Assembly (NCBI GenBank): GCA_015680685.1
Contig: MNCI01016537.1
Span: 39,690-103,689 of the forward strand
Direction of reading: 5' to 3'
DNA: 64,000 nucleotides
From: Gnetum montanum
Taxonomy: Eukaryota; Streptophyta; Gnetopsida; Gnetales; Gnetaceae
Of this stretch, positions 1 through 10,944 are shown in pieces. Below the pieces are notes generated by a model. The model was not told the DNA's origin. It made no database searches and saw only the letters and a program-made list of their open reading frames with translations. The position numbers and the translations under genes were made by a program. Within the stretch, counting starts at the first letter, position 1; every line of letters starts with the position of its first letter.

Positions 1-175
1 GAACTGCCACTCTAATTTTAGAGAAACTACCCCTCTAATTTTAAAGAAACTACCACTCTAATAATAACCATTATAATAATTAGAGTAACTTCTCTAATAA
101 TAACCACTCTAATAATTAGAGTAACTTCCCTAATAATAACCACTCTAATTATTAAAGTAACCACTCTCATCATAA
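1..175. repeat. AT-rich tandem repeat
   Basis: Three near-identical 36-bp units start at 56, 92 and 128 (core CTAATAATAACCACTCTAAT followed by AATTAGAGTAACTT). Before them are two shorter, related units of about 22 bp with the core CTCTAATTTTA. No coding potential is seen. The array probably continues to the left of the window. Confidence 0.8.
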
Positions 176-406
176 TCCTAATTGCTATCGTAGAAAATTT
201 TCACAACAACAAGATGCTTAGAAGACTTGGTTTGATACAGATGCTTATTATTAATATTATTTGGGATCTAATACCCTCCCCCATACAAAAAGGGCACAAA
301 AAGAATAAGAAAAATCCTTTAAGCCTTCAACTCAACTAAAAATCCAAATTCATTAAATCACATTAATTACAACAATAGATTCTATATTTAATATTTCTAA
401 ACTTTT
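176..406. other. Unassigned AT-rich DNA left of RLG-A
   Basis: I see no gene, no recognisable repeat and no long open frame. It is the left flank of the RLG-A insertion and ends at the target duplication GACCT (407-411). Confidence 0.5.
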
Positions 407-1224
407 GACCTTGATGAGTGGTGAGATACCCCTATGTCCAACCATACGAATCACAAGCGTTCTTGTGTGATTTGGTCAAATTCTGTGGACTTTGTAGTTT
501 CTGATGCACTAGTCTTCTAAGAAGTGAACCTTGCCTTAAGGTTGTTTGTTGTCTTCCCGATTGCACTTGTGACATACACTGGTATGGTTAAGTGTAATTG
601 AGGCATATAATTTTTATCATTTTGTATTTTATAGTTTTGGTGTTTAAAGGGAGATAAAATTAATTATATTAGCTAATTTAATTTAATTAATTAACTAGTA
701 TCTAAGCAGTCCTAACATAAGCATTCGGTCCCACTCTCTGCACACATCGTAAACCCACATATCCACTACTAGGTTACCAGGTGCTACACTACTGGGCATA
801 CCAAGCAATAACACTGCTGAGATTACCAAGCGAATATCTGTTACACTCAAAGTGGTCATGCATGTGTGTTTAATCTATCTTGCTTATCTTACTTAATTAC
901 TTCATCAGCTTAATTACTAGAAATCATTTAATAAATAATTAAAAATTTAATAGATTATTAAAAACATTTAATAAATAATTAAAAAAATTAAATGCATAAA
1001 TAAAATATTTAATCTATCCAAAGTGTTACAAGGTTTATCAAAAAGCTTGTCTTTATTGCCACACACATTATCATGCTTAGGTACAACAATGCTTGAATGA
1101 AGATCCATACACTCAATGACTCTTGCTATGGGCACTCAAGAGAAATATTCTAACTCTCAAATGAATAAACTACAAGAGATTTGCTACTACCAAAATATTG
1201 TTCCCATAAATGTGACTAGTAGGT

Positions 1225-1237
1225 ATGTATTTATAGG
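1225..1237 (-). promoter_or_regulatory. TATA box in RLG-A 3' LTR
   Basis: On the minus strand this reads CCTATAAATACAT, a good plant TATA box about 100 bases inside the LTR start. The same motif is kept in the other LTR at 11475-11487 and at similar places in the LTRs of RLG-B, RLG-E and NA-G. It marks the likely U3/R region for element transcription. Confidence 0.7.
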
Positions 1238-1286
1238 AAAAATGCAGACACTACATTGACAGGGCCTCATCGACGCATGATATAAT

Positions 1287-1310
1287 GCATCAACAAGGCC
1301 TTGTTGATGC
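1287..1310. repeat. Perfect 24-bp palindrome in RLG-A U3
   Basis: Twelve-base arms (GCATCAACAAGG and its complement) meet with no spacer. It lies between the LTR start and the TATA box. The other LTR has a near-palindromic counterpart (11567-11590, core TTGACGAGGCC) and an additional degenerate copy, so this part of U3 has been duplicated there. It could be a binding site for a dimeric factor or simply a hairpin; no function can be read from sequence alone. Confidence 0.75.
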
Positions 1311-1334
1311 AGCCAATAAAATTGCGACTCATCA

Positions 1335-1347
1335 TACCCCCACGACT
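1335..1347 (-). other. RLG-A 3' polypurine tract
   Basis: The minus strand reads AGTCGTGGGGGTA immediately before the LTR start TGATGAG. This is where plus-strand DNA synthesis is primed. The same tract adjoins the LTR in RLG-B (30398), RLG-D (57143) and RLG-E (60860), and in a worn form in RLG-C (15044). Confidence 0.85.
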
Positions 1348-1559
1348 AAATAAACACTTATCTTCAAGTTTTTTTACAAAATTGGGAAGGTATAGGATTA
1401 TTGATTGACCTTTCATAAACAAAACAAATTGACTTGACAAAAATGGAGTGCCTAAGTGTATGAATCAACACATTACAAAAATGGCAATGTTTATGACATA
1501 AAATTGAACACCATGACATGACTCTTCAAAATTGGACAACACATTCCTTGATGGCATGA

Positions 1560-3600
1560 AATTTGAAGGAGAAGATCAGAAAGTCCTAGGTGGTGGTGGC
1601 TTTTGAGGTTCTAAGGGATCTTCACTAGCTTCACACACATGCAGCGATTGAGGCAACTATAGCTATCCTGCTACTACTGCGACTTCTGGTGGGAGGTGGA
1701 AAGCATCCAACAGTGCTTTCACTTTCTCCTCCTTACTTCTAGGATCATGCACCACTCACACAGCTTCTCTAATGTGGGTCGGAACGAGCACATCCTAGGG
1801 ACATAGAATTACTAGAAACAGCTCTTTGCATTAATGAACTAGGAAATAAATTGTTTGCATTCAATGTTAAATACTTTGACTATATCCTTCATCTCCTAGT
1901 AATCATTCATCCTTTTGGATAGGTTCTCAATAGTTGATCATTGATCCATGAATCGTGCTCTAAGAACTTCAAGTTCAACATTTGCAGTCTCAAGCTTCTA
2001 CTTGGTGTCTCTATGGTGCTTGAACTCTACCTTGTATAGCAAATATGAGCTAGCCACTTATTTCTCTAATTTTAATTGCAGCTATTCAACAATCAACATA
2101 GCTAGGTTCGCATATTGGAGATTGGCCAACTCCATATATTTTGACATTTCTTCTATCTGCAACTCCTTTAGATGGATCTCTGCTTTGTTGTAGGTATCAA
2201 TTCCATCAACGATGGGCTGCCAAATTTCTCTTCCTTGTTGGAGTTGCTAGAGAGCTTCATTTATTTTTTGTCTTCACCATTTCGATGTGTTTTTTTTTAC
2301 TTCCTTTTGTAGGCCTACCTAGTCTCTATAGTGACTTTTGATCTTTCAAACATCAAGGCTTCATTTTTCCAAGCGATGATCTTGATAGCAGATTTCTGGC
2401 GTAATGCATGAACTTCATCCATTGATAGATTTAAATTTTCTATGGCCAATCTCCTTAACTTAGTATTCACCCTAGCAAGCTATTCCTGCTATTGATAAAT
2501 AAATTCTTACATTTTTTCCTTTTGAGCATCAACATTACACAGGTGATGATTCTATGTGGTCAGAGTTTCATTCTCTTGGTGCATCTGAGCCAAGTTTTTC
2601 TGAATTGAATACATCTTTACTTCTACTATAGACTGGTTGAATATAGCTTTTACCACTTCCTCCTTAGCCTTACTGAATCGTTCTTGAAGTTGTTGGAAAT
2701 TTTCATCTCTAGTTGTTGTTGGGCTGAGGATTGCAGGATCAACAAGATAGGCACGTAATTCAGTAATCTCTACAGCCAAGCATTGATTTTGTGCTTAAGC
2801 CATTTTGAGTTACCCTTCCAAAATGATGCATTTTCCTCTTGCATCTAGTAGCTCTGACTAGGTTATGGTAATGTTATCTAGAAAATTGAACATATCCAGA
2901 ATCGGTTGCCCAGTTCCCACTAGTTAATCCAGTAATTCTTCATGCTGGGCTACATTTAGTTTTCCACTAGTCATTCCTATGGAAGTTTGCACATCTCAAA
3001 GTGCAAATATGTCACGTACAGACATCATAGGTGCATTTAGTTCTTCGATGACATGGTCAACAACTACTTTAGCCACCATCTCTTGCCCTTAGTGCTGCAT
3101 CACCAAGACAGTAGTCCCTTGACCTTCCTTCAAGCTCACTGAAAAGGTGGCAACATTCCAAAGATTTTTGAGAATAAATGGTGTGAGATAATGACATTGT
3201 CACCTCTCAAGCATTGGGATGATACCTCATAGGAAACTACATTCATTGGACAGAGAAAATTGGTCTACCCCTCTCCATCTAGCCAATTGTTCAAGTCATC
3301 TCATTAAGGTGACTCATTGCTAGTCTATACGTAGATGGATCCACACTACTCATCCCTACACACTGCTCTTGCTCATGCAAGAGCTACTCTTAGATTTCGT
3401 GCAAGCGTTTAATAGCTGCATGGGCCTCCGATGTTGTTTCTTGAGTAGGTAGTGGTGGAAGCAGCTACTCCTCTTCTTGAGTTGTAGTTGGCATCTTTTC
3501 CTTCATGATTTTGGACCATGAGGCCAAAGGAGCATTGAGCATAATACACAATGGAATATGTGAAAGATAGGATTGTAGAAATGTTAAAGGTAAGGAACCT
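1560..3600 (-). pseudogene. RLG-A 3' ORF (env-position coiled-coil protein), broken
   Basis: An extra gene between integrase and the 3' LTR. It is readable in pieces with several stops. The front part (about 3600-3470) has a worn block ending MKEKMPTTTQEEE. A segment at about 3340-3290 reads MSHLNEM, matching MSHLNEA in RLG-D. The middle includes an open stretch at 2552-2779 rich in E, K and Q (for example LQERFSKAKEEVVKAIFN), typical of a coiled coil. The C-terminal end carries HDPRSKEEKVKALLDA at about 1705-1752, followed by a proline-rich tail. RLG-B, -C and -D carry the same gene. Compared with RLG-B, most of the N-terminal domain before LPFPCLIRKLC seems to be lost here. No signal peptide or membrane segment is evident, so I see no support for a true envelope protein. 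Confidence 0.7.
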
Positions 3601-4802
3601 TAACTAACCAAACCAATAGCTATGTAAGTGGATCCTCCCCATAGTAGGCTTATTCCCTTGTTACCCTTGCATAACCTCAACTAAGGAGTCTGTGGGCCCC
3701 ATAGATGATCAATGGTCATGAAAAGTTAAGGATAAACCAAAAAGAATCTATCTAAGAATTCCAACACATTAGACTAATACATAGAGCATAACATAGAACC
3801 TAGTAGTGACATAAGTTATGGAAACATGGATGGATGATGGAGAAGGTGGAATGAAATTTTGAATAGAGCTCATAAGAAGTTCCTTGTGAAATTTGTATTT
3901 AAAATGATCTGAGAAGATCCATCCTTAGTTCAAACCAAAATTAGCCACTTTCAGTGACTTCACATCACCATTCTAAGACTGGTCCACTTGCACAAGACAT
4001 GAGAGTGCTTCCACAAAACAACCACCATTCCAAAAAGTAAAGAAAAAAGAGAATTAGGAAGTGAGAGAGGTCCTTAGTTAGAGGGGATCTTTAGGCATGG
4101 GTGCATGTCTTTCTAGTCTCATAACTAGTGCTTGTAGCCCATTTATTTGTCTAAGGGATGTGCATTGAATTCCCATCATTTTTTTGAATTTTTAGATAGG
4201 AACCACACCATGCAAAGACTTTATTTGACTTCCTATTAGTGGTTGGAATGGAACTATAAGAAGTTCATAAAAAATACTCAAGCACTGAAGCAAGTAGAAG
4301 AGTACAAAGAGTATTGAGTCCCCTTGAAGTCACACCATTTACAAACCTTTGAAGGTCATCAATCGATTAAAAGTTTTCTTTAATGGAAGGAACCTCAAAT
4401 TCCCAAAACAAGAAAAACCATAGAGTTATTGGATGGGTGGATTACGTGGACTTATTGCCTATTCCATGAAAAATAAACCATGTCATAGTCATTAGACATC
4501 AGAATTCAAAAATAGAAACCAGACATCGACAATCACAACATTAAGCACAAACCATCATTAGTAAACAACAATAGTGGCACTGTGTCCTATGGCAATAAAG
4601 TAATTTTATTAGAAAAAATGAGGAAATATCATACTTTGAACAAAGTAAAATAAAGTAAAATATATAAGAAAGTGTAAAATAATCAAGAGAGGTTTAAAGG
4701 TACTAACAAAGGTGTAAAATTAGAAAAATCTAAAAATCAAAAATTTGTAAAAATCAAAAACATGGAAAACAAAAAATTAAAAAAACTAAGCCATATGGAT
4801 TG
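3601..4802 (-). other. RLG-A spacer between pol and 3' ORF
   Basis: About 1.2 kb without a convincing reading frame. It is rich in purines on the minus strand and holds the conserved motif at 4091-4118. The same spacer is found in RLG-B (32800-33940) and RLG-E (61700-62800), so it is part of the element and not a foreign insert. Confidence 0.65.
4091..4118 (-). promoter_or_regulatory. Conserved noncoding motif downstream of pol
   Basis: The plus-strand form is TTAGGCATGGGT(AA)CATGTC followed by TTTCTAGT. It recurs in RLG-B twice (33203-33231 and 33302-33330) and in RLG-E (62101-62129), always in the spacer between integrase and the 3' ORF, while the surrounding bases are far less alike. A splice or RNA-processing signal for the 3' ORF is possible; this is inference. 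Confidence 0.55.
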
Positions 4803-6012
4803 TTAGCATGGATGGACATCTCCTCCAAGACTAAGTTGGAAGGAGGAGATCCAAAAAATGGAATGTGATTGTTCATCCATCAAGGTGGTAGTTTCATTGG
4901 CCTATCTTGGTTCGAGAAAAGGTTTTACTTGTTGGTTGTTGACCAACTGCATTTTATTTAGGCTTTTAGGTTTGTAGATTAACATGGCCCCAAAGGGAAA
5001 GGTTTGATCAATTATATAAGGCCCCTCCCACAATGTTTGAAATTTTTCCTTCTAGGGTACATGTGTGGGGTTTCAATAGATAACCTTATCTCCTGGTTGA
5101 AGTTTTACCTTTCATATTCTTAGGTCATGAAATTGCTTGTTGAATTCCTTGTGCACCTCATTAAGAGATAGGGCCACTAATTGGCTTTCATCTAGAATAT
5201 TTAAGTTGATCAACCTTTCTTTCAGTGCTAGACTTAGGTCAAGATCTTGATCATAATCTATTGAGAGTGTACGGAGCTCAAATTGAATCAGGAGCATTGG
5301 AAGTTTTCTGTACACTAACTCTTAGAGAGAGTAGCTAATAGGAAGTTTCCATGTTGAACGGTAAGCCCAAAGGGCATCATTAAGTTTTGTACTCCAATCT
5401 TTCCTATATTTTCTAATGATCAATGTTATTATTTTTATGATCTCTTGGTTGGTTACCTCTGCTTGATTGTTGGCTTGAGGAGGGTAGGGGTGTTGTTAAT
5501 TTATGTTCAACCCCCAAGCATTGCATTAACTTTCTAAAAGTGGCACCTGTGAAATGAGTTCCATTGTCAGAAATTAGTGAACATGGCACCCCAAACCTAT
5601 TTACAATATTTTTTTGTATAAATCTAGCAGCAATGGATAATGTACAATTAGTAATGGCTTTTGCTTCTACCCATTTCATGTAGTAGTTGACTACTACGAT
5701 AATATATGCCTTTTTTTGGACATGGGTGTGATGTAACCCATGTAGTCAACACTCCATATGTCAAAAGGTTCTAGTGGTTGAATCCATTATTAAGGACCTT
5801 CCATCCAAGTGGTCATCCCCCCATCTCGTTGATAATGTTCACAAGATTGGACAAACTAGTGGGCATCCTTGAAAATTGTAGGCCAATAGTATCTTACCAT
5901 CAAGATTTTTATAGTCATGCATCTCCCTACATAGTGGCCTCCACAAGGCCCTTCATGAGCATCCTAGGGAATGCGCAGTTTATCTTTGTTAGGGAAACAC
6001 TAATGAATTAGG
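4803..6012 (-). pseudogene. RLG-A integrase
   Basis: Integrase end of the polyprotein. The N-terminal zinc-binding region is at about 5780-5960 (HEGPCGG, later YYWPTIFKDAH and VQSCEHYQR). The catalytic core begins near 5745 with EPFDIWSVDYMG and contains the second acidic residue in LISDNGTHFTGATF at about 5560-5600; the frame is then shifted before the expected glutamate. The C-terminal part reads KPHTCTLEGKF, then GPYIIDQTFPFGAMLIYKP at about 4960-5060. The protein ends in FQLSLGGDVHPC, whose codons overlap the internal polypurine-like tract. Stops and frameshifts inactivate it. Confidence 0.85.
4816..4835 (-). other. Internal polypurine-like tract at the end of RLG-A pol
   Basis: On the minus strand: CTTAGTCTTGGAGGAGATGT. 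It resembles the 3' tract of the same element (TTTAGTCGTGGGGGTATGAT). Equivalent copies lie at 33942-33962 in RLG-B and 62799-62820 in RLG-E, where the match to the G-rich tract is closer. It overlaps the last codons of pol, so part of the conservation may be protein-level. Confidence 0.55.
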
Positions 6013-6299
6013 CCATCAATGCATACCTTGTAAAGATGTTCATTGATTTCCATGAAATATTTAGCATGATAAAGAAATTATTGCTTCTTTTTGAAGTCAA
6101 GATCTTGTGGCATCTCTTGAGTGAGAAGCTAAGTAAGAATGCCATTGTACCATGTTGTTTTTGTGGACGTTTGGTCATTTATTACTCTTGTAAAGAGGAA
6201 TTCATTTGGAAACTAATCAAAGATTAGACTCTCCTCCTCTTTATTATCCCATCTTAAGTAAGAGAGGTGGTTAGCAACTACACTCTTAGTCCATTTTTG

Positions 6300-6700
6300 A
6301 TCTACCATCATGAGATCAAATTCCTACAAGATCACAAGCCACCATATGACATAAGGGCTCACCGTTAGCTTATTCATGAGGAAGTAAATTACAATGTGGT
6401 CTGTGTACATAAATACTTTGTAGCCAAGCACATAGTGCCTAAACTTTTCTAGACCATACACCACAGCCATTAGTTCTTTTTCCATGGTGGTGTAATTTAA
6501 TTGTGCTTCCACAATGCTTTAGCTCATACAATGGATATAGTGTGATCATTTCTTCTCATTCCTCTATGTAAGCACTACTCCCAAGGCATAGTTAGATTTC
6601 AACATCAAGATGTGGAAGGGTCTAGACCAATCTAGTGCTCATAGGATTGGTGTTTCTACGAGTTTCTCCTTTAGCTATTGGAATGCATGTTCACATTCCT
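6300..6700 (-). pseudogene. RLG-A RNase H
   Basis: The clearest stretch, 6324-6512, reads EAQLNYTTMEKELMAVVYGL followed by EKFRHYVLGYKVFMYTDH, the usual RNase H core of gypsy elements with ELMAVV and the TDH aspartate. It lies between reverse transcriptase and integrase, as expected for the Ty3/gypsy order. The upstream part is shifted and holds stops. Confidence 0.85.
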
Positions 6701-6879
6701 TGATCTAGATGAAAGGTGCATCTTTCTTTGTAAGCTCTACCAATAATTTTACAATCTTAGAGAAATTCTCTATGAATCATCAGTAGTAGCTAGTGTGTCC
6801 AAGGAATGATTGAACATGTTTAACAATCTCTAGTTGGCGTGTTATTCCTTAGATGACCCTTATCATTTCTAGGTCTACG

Positions 6880-7480
6880 TTAATCCCTGCTTGAGTGATT
6901 CTATGCCCTAGTGCAATGCCTTCTTGGACCATGAGATGGCTCTTTTGCTAGTTGAGCCATAGATTTGTTTCAATACATCTCTTTAGTACTTACTGAAGTC
7001 AATCCAAAGCCTTCTCATATGTAGCTCTGTAGGTGGAAAAGTCATCCATGAAGACTTCCATACCATTATTGATATGCTATTGAAAAATACTAAGGACCAA
7101 CCATTGAAATGTTGTAGGAGCATTGCACAGACCTAATGACATCTTACAATATGCAAAAGTCCCCTAGGGACTCGTGAATGTTGTCTTAGACTAGTTTTCT
7201 AGTGCATTTTGGATTTGGTTATAGCCACTATAACCATCCAAGAAGCTATAATAACAATGTCTAGATATGATATCCAACACTGGATCCACAAATGATAATG
7301 AAAAATGATCTTTAAATGTTTTCATATTCAACAACCTAAAGTCAATGTAGACTCACCATTTACCACCTTTCTTTGACATGAGTACTTGTGGGCTATCTCA
7401 CTCACTATTTGCGATGGGATAAATGAACACCATCTTGAGGAGTTGTTCAATTTCCTCCTTGATGATCTACTTCAATTTGG
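6880..7480 (-). pseudogene. RLG-A reverse transcriptase
   Basis: Readable fingers-palm blocks on the minus strand: DFRLLNMKTFKDHFSL, LDGYSGYNQI, FAYCKMSLGLCNAPTTFQ, and the catalytic EVFMDDFSTY (aspartates at about 7036-7053). The FMDDF form in place of YVDD is, from memory, usual in Athila-type elements and unusual in chromoviruses. A few stops (TGG/CAG to TAG or TGA) break the frame. The domain follows protease and precedes RNase H. Confidence 0.87.
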
Positions 7481-7899
7481 GATTCAATTGCCTCTGTGGC
7501 TACCTTCTAGGCTTCATGGCTAGGTTGGTGTAAATGTGATGCTAGAATATCCTTGGATCAATTCTTGTTCACTCAAGATATGACTAGGCAAAGGCTGTTG
7601 GCCATTTGTTAGCTACCTTTAACAACTTTTATTTTTATTTAGAATCAAGTTTGGCATTAATTATGATTATTTTACCATTGTCTAAAAATTCATATTCCAT
7701 GTCAACTGGTAAATTTTTTAGCTCTAGGGACTCCTACTTGAAGTTATTTGGGATTTCCAACTCTCCCAAACATGTATCATCATCTTCATCAGAGAGTTGG
7801 GGATCAACTTGTTCAATTTTATCCATGCCTTCAACATAAGAAAATGTTAGGCTCTTAATTAGTTTCATGCATAATGTGCTACTATTTGAGTTAGCTATC

Positions 7900-8515
7900 A
7901 ACCACTAGGTGTCCTCCTATTTTGTGGCTACTACGTACAGACACTTTTAAATATTGATTTCTGGTGCACACTGATTACGTGCTTTAATGTATGTACTTTT
8001 GATGGACCAAATATTCTACATGCAATTGCACCTATTATCACTATACATAATTCATGGAATGCACTTCTTCTCTATCTTGGCCAATTCATTTTCTTTGGAG
8101 ATTTCCAAAGATAAATCCCTTATGCCGATACGTGCATAATTGTGCTTAACCAAGATCTTCCCATAATGATGGGAAAGTCACTTTTGTAGTTTTCAACCTT
8201 AATCACTCGAAAATCAGTAAGATAGGACCATTCACAAAATATGGTCATAATGTCCTTAACTAATCCCAGAGGGACCACAATTGACTAATCTGCCAATTCT
8301 AGATGGATGTTGTTGTTTTTGAGAGGTGGTAGGTTCCAAGCCTTGTACATGTCATGGAAGATGAGATCAAATTTAGAACTATAGTCAAGAATAGACTTAC
8401 ATGGCTCACGTCCAGTGATATGCAGGTAAATCAGTGGACTTCTTGAATTAGATCTTTTCATGGGAAGATTTCCATCCTTGATCCAATTTGAAATAGCATG
8501 AGTTAGCATCACAAT
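7900..8515 (-). pseudogene. RLG-A aspartic protease region
   Basis: A retropepsin-like segment reads ILDYSSKFDLIFHDMYKAWN at about 8340-8400, corresponding to the D[ST]G region but with the catalytic motif worn to DYSS. It is followed by FPIIMGRSWLSTI at about 8140-8180, the conserved C-terminal loop (ILGRPFL in better-kept relatives). RLG-B has the matching FPIIMGRAWLNTVNAKLGIH. The catalytic aspartate context is altered, so no activity is expected. Confidence 0.72.
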
Positions 8516-10860
8516 GTGAATCTGAGGTAGCTGTTGGTTTTAAGGGTACTCAAAGGTATTTAATGTAAAGGATGAGGGTATTGAAAATGTAGGATGATTA
8601 GTTATACTAGGCTTTGAGGGTTGGAGATGACTACTGTGTTGGAAGAATGAGCTTTTCTTGGATCGATTATCCAAACCACTCAATTGGAAAGCTAATTGTG
8701 AATATACAACACTCAGATCATTTCATTGTTATGGCTATGGAGGAATCTCACCCTGCATGGATGAAGTAGAAGGTAACTAGGTTGGAGGTAGATGTGTGTG
8801 TGTAGATAAATGGAGAGGGTGGTATGGATATGGGTTTTTCCCTTGAGTAGATTGTGAATGTATTTAGTGGTACTCTGAAGGGTAATAGCAATTCTGAAAT
8901 GAGGTATGACTTGTAGAACTTCTTAGAAAGACAGGTTGTTAAACATTGTACCCATATGGATTTGGTCACCTATAAGGGTACTACTACCTTGATAGTGGCA
9001 TTCCCCATGATTGTGGTTGGTACCATTGTTGGTATTTCTCATAAGGTTATGGAGGAGCTCCACTTGGGTAGTAAGCTTCTTGTTGTTTGTGGAATTGCCT
9101 TGGATTACCTTGAGGATAAGGTAATCGTCTAGGTGCCTGCCTATGTGCTAGTCAAGGATTCAATGCATACATCCCAGACTCTTGTAAGTGTGACACCATA
9201 AGGCAACAACCATTTGGATGTTTGTATTAACAAATTTCACAATTAGCTTCATCATCAGAGCTGGTTTCCACAACTCTCTCTATAGTCATAGCTTTGCCCT
9301 TACCTCTTTGGTAGGTACATTTAGCTTCTTTTTGCCTCTTACGGTTATGATTACTATTTTGCTCTTTGGATTCTTTAGCAATCTTCATAGCAGCTTCGAA
9401 TTTATCAACCTTTGCCAAAATAGTAGAAATAGATTTTTGGATGGGAAAGGTTTTCCTCTTCACCACTTCATCGAGTGGTGACTCCTCTTTGTCAAAAAAT
9501 CAAACCTTCTATTTTCTAATGCAAGTGTTCTTATTATATTCTTTTGCACTTTCTCTTTTTCATAGCTCACCTTCTTCTTTTACTACCTACTCAATCAGCC
9601 TTTGGATCTGATGAGCTCTTAGTTCAAACAATCTTCCTTGGGCATACACCCCAAGAGTTCTTCTAGTTTTTGCTCTGAACCCATCTATGTTGTGGCAAAT
9701 TTTTTTCCTTTGAGAATAACCATGGCCAAGGCATCAGTGTAAGAGTGAATAGTATCTACCCATGGTAACATCCAAGTGTTCATGTATTCCCTATTTCCAG
9801 CCTTGGATTTTCCTTCTTAGATTAGACACTCTAAAGTATGCTTGGTATTTGTCATTAAATAGCTCTAACATGGTACTCCATTGGTGAATGGATTCCAGTT
9901 CTAAGGATTGGTACCAACTTTTAGCTTTCTTAATGAGTGTCCTAGGGAAGAGCTTGAGTTTCTACCATTCATTTTCTATGTTTTGTAAGGCACAGGCATC
10001 ATGGAAAGCTTGTAGATATGTCTATGGATCAGAGTGGTATCCCCCCTTAAATCTTGGGATATTATTCATGTCTAAGTGCTTGATCCTACTATCTTTTATA
10101 TGCCTAGTTGAAATTCTAACTACCTCTGCAATGTTGAACATGCTTCAAGTCACTAATAGAGGTTCATCATGATCACCATGTCAATGATGTTGATGTTGGT
10201 TTTGACCACCCCTTCGGTTTTGGTGGCCTTCATGGTCATTGTTGTCTCGTTAATCATCTTCATTGTGATTATTTCGATGATAGATTTTATGAGAACTAGA
10301 AGATGAAGAGGAATTTTTGTAATTGGATGAAGAGAATGGTGGATCACCACCACCACCATGGTATCTTCCACCACCTTTTTGCTTATTATGACTACCATCC
10401 TTAAATCCCTTACTATTGTGATGCTTGCCTAAGTCCCTACCTTGGCTATCACTTTTTCCTAAACCTAGTTTATGAATAGTGGATTGTAGGTTTAGGGTCA
10501 CATCCTTGTCACCAATAACAGGGGATGGAGAATCTTCCTATTAAGAACCTTCAAAGGGAGGATCCTCATTGTCATATTGATCTAGTAAGAACAAGGGATT
10601 AGTGTAATGTTTCCCCTTCATAGACTCATGATTTTTCTACTCATATCAATTACACTTGCATTGTGTTTTAGTGGGACAGTAGTCCTAAGTATCATAACCA
10701 TTTGTAATGTTTTCCTCATAAAGGTTTGCAATGCCCAACTTTTGAAGAGTTTGAAATAGCATCCCAAGCATAGATCAATTAGGGGGCAAGATGATGTTGC
10801 CCTCCACATCACATCATCACAATTCTTCATCTTGATGTAGGATGAAGATGAAATCTAGTA
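8516..10860 (-). pseudogene. RLG-A gag with zinc knuckle and linker
   Basis: Gag starts near 10855; its first conserved block reads DVEGNIILPP (about 10780-10810), matched by DIQGNIVLPL in RLG-B. A low-complexity G/S/H-rich stretch lies at 10250-10500. The capsid-like core at about 9620-10110 includes FKGGYHSDP, LFPRTLIKKAKSWYQSLE and WSTMLELFNDKY, the plant retrotransposon gag pattern. A zinc knuckle at 9195-9241 reads CEIC, then YKHPNGCC, with one stop inside (spacing C-x2-C-x3-H-x3/4-C). From 9190 down to 8516 is a Q/P/Y-rich linker to protease. Stops are mostly TAG where Q is expected, plus some TGA and TAA. Confidence 0.82.
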
Positions 10861-10862
10861 CA

Positions 10863-10938
10863 TACTCATCTGGATGAGTATATACCACTTTGCACTCATT
10901 AGGACTACATAAAATTTGGAGATTTATGTAGTCCTAAT
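10863..10938. repeat. Two adjacent hairpins at the truncated RLG-A 5' LTR
   Basis: ATACTCAT-ctgg-ATGAGTAT (8-bp arms, about 10862-10881) is followed by a stem with perfect 16-bp arms (10898-10913 and 10923-10938, arm ATTAGGACTACATAAA) and a 9-base loop. They lie exactly where U5, the primer site and the gag leader should be, next to the point where LTR similarity resumes at about 10945. This looks like filler DNA copied at a repaired break. Confidence 0.75.
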
Positions 10939-10944
10939 TTGCAC

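Larger units (their letters stand above)
412..1334 (-). repeat. RLG-A 3' LTR (923 bp)
   Basis: Starts TGATGAGTGGTG and ends ACTCATCA on the plus strand, so the termini are 8-bp inverted repeats. It matches 10945-11612 along its right two thirds, including the stretch containing CTAACATAAGCATT. The two LTRs differ at very roughly one base in eight by eye, mostly transitions, which suggests an old insertion. The right edge is followed by the polypurine tract at 1335, which identifies it as the 3' LTR of a minus-strand element. Confidence 0.92.

Noticed and set aside
1560-3600. True retroviral-type envelope gene
   Set aside because: Position matches, but I see no signal peptide, transmembrane segment or cleavage site in any of the four copies; coiled coil and plant-transposon-protein-like block argue otherwise.
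9218-9611. Plus-strand open frames opposite gag
   Set aside because: Antisense shadows of the RLG-A gag region with hydrophobic composition expected from complementing K/E-rich codons.
10153-10501. Overlapping His/Gly/Ser-rich minus-strand frames as separate genes
   Set aside because: Both are frames of the same low-complexity part of RLG-A gag; the frame 10250-10501 is the likelier gag frame and neither is a separate gene.
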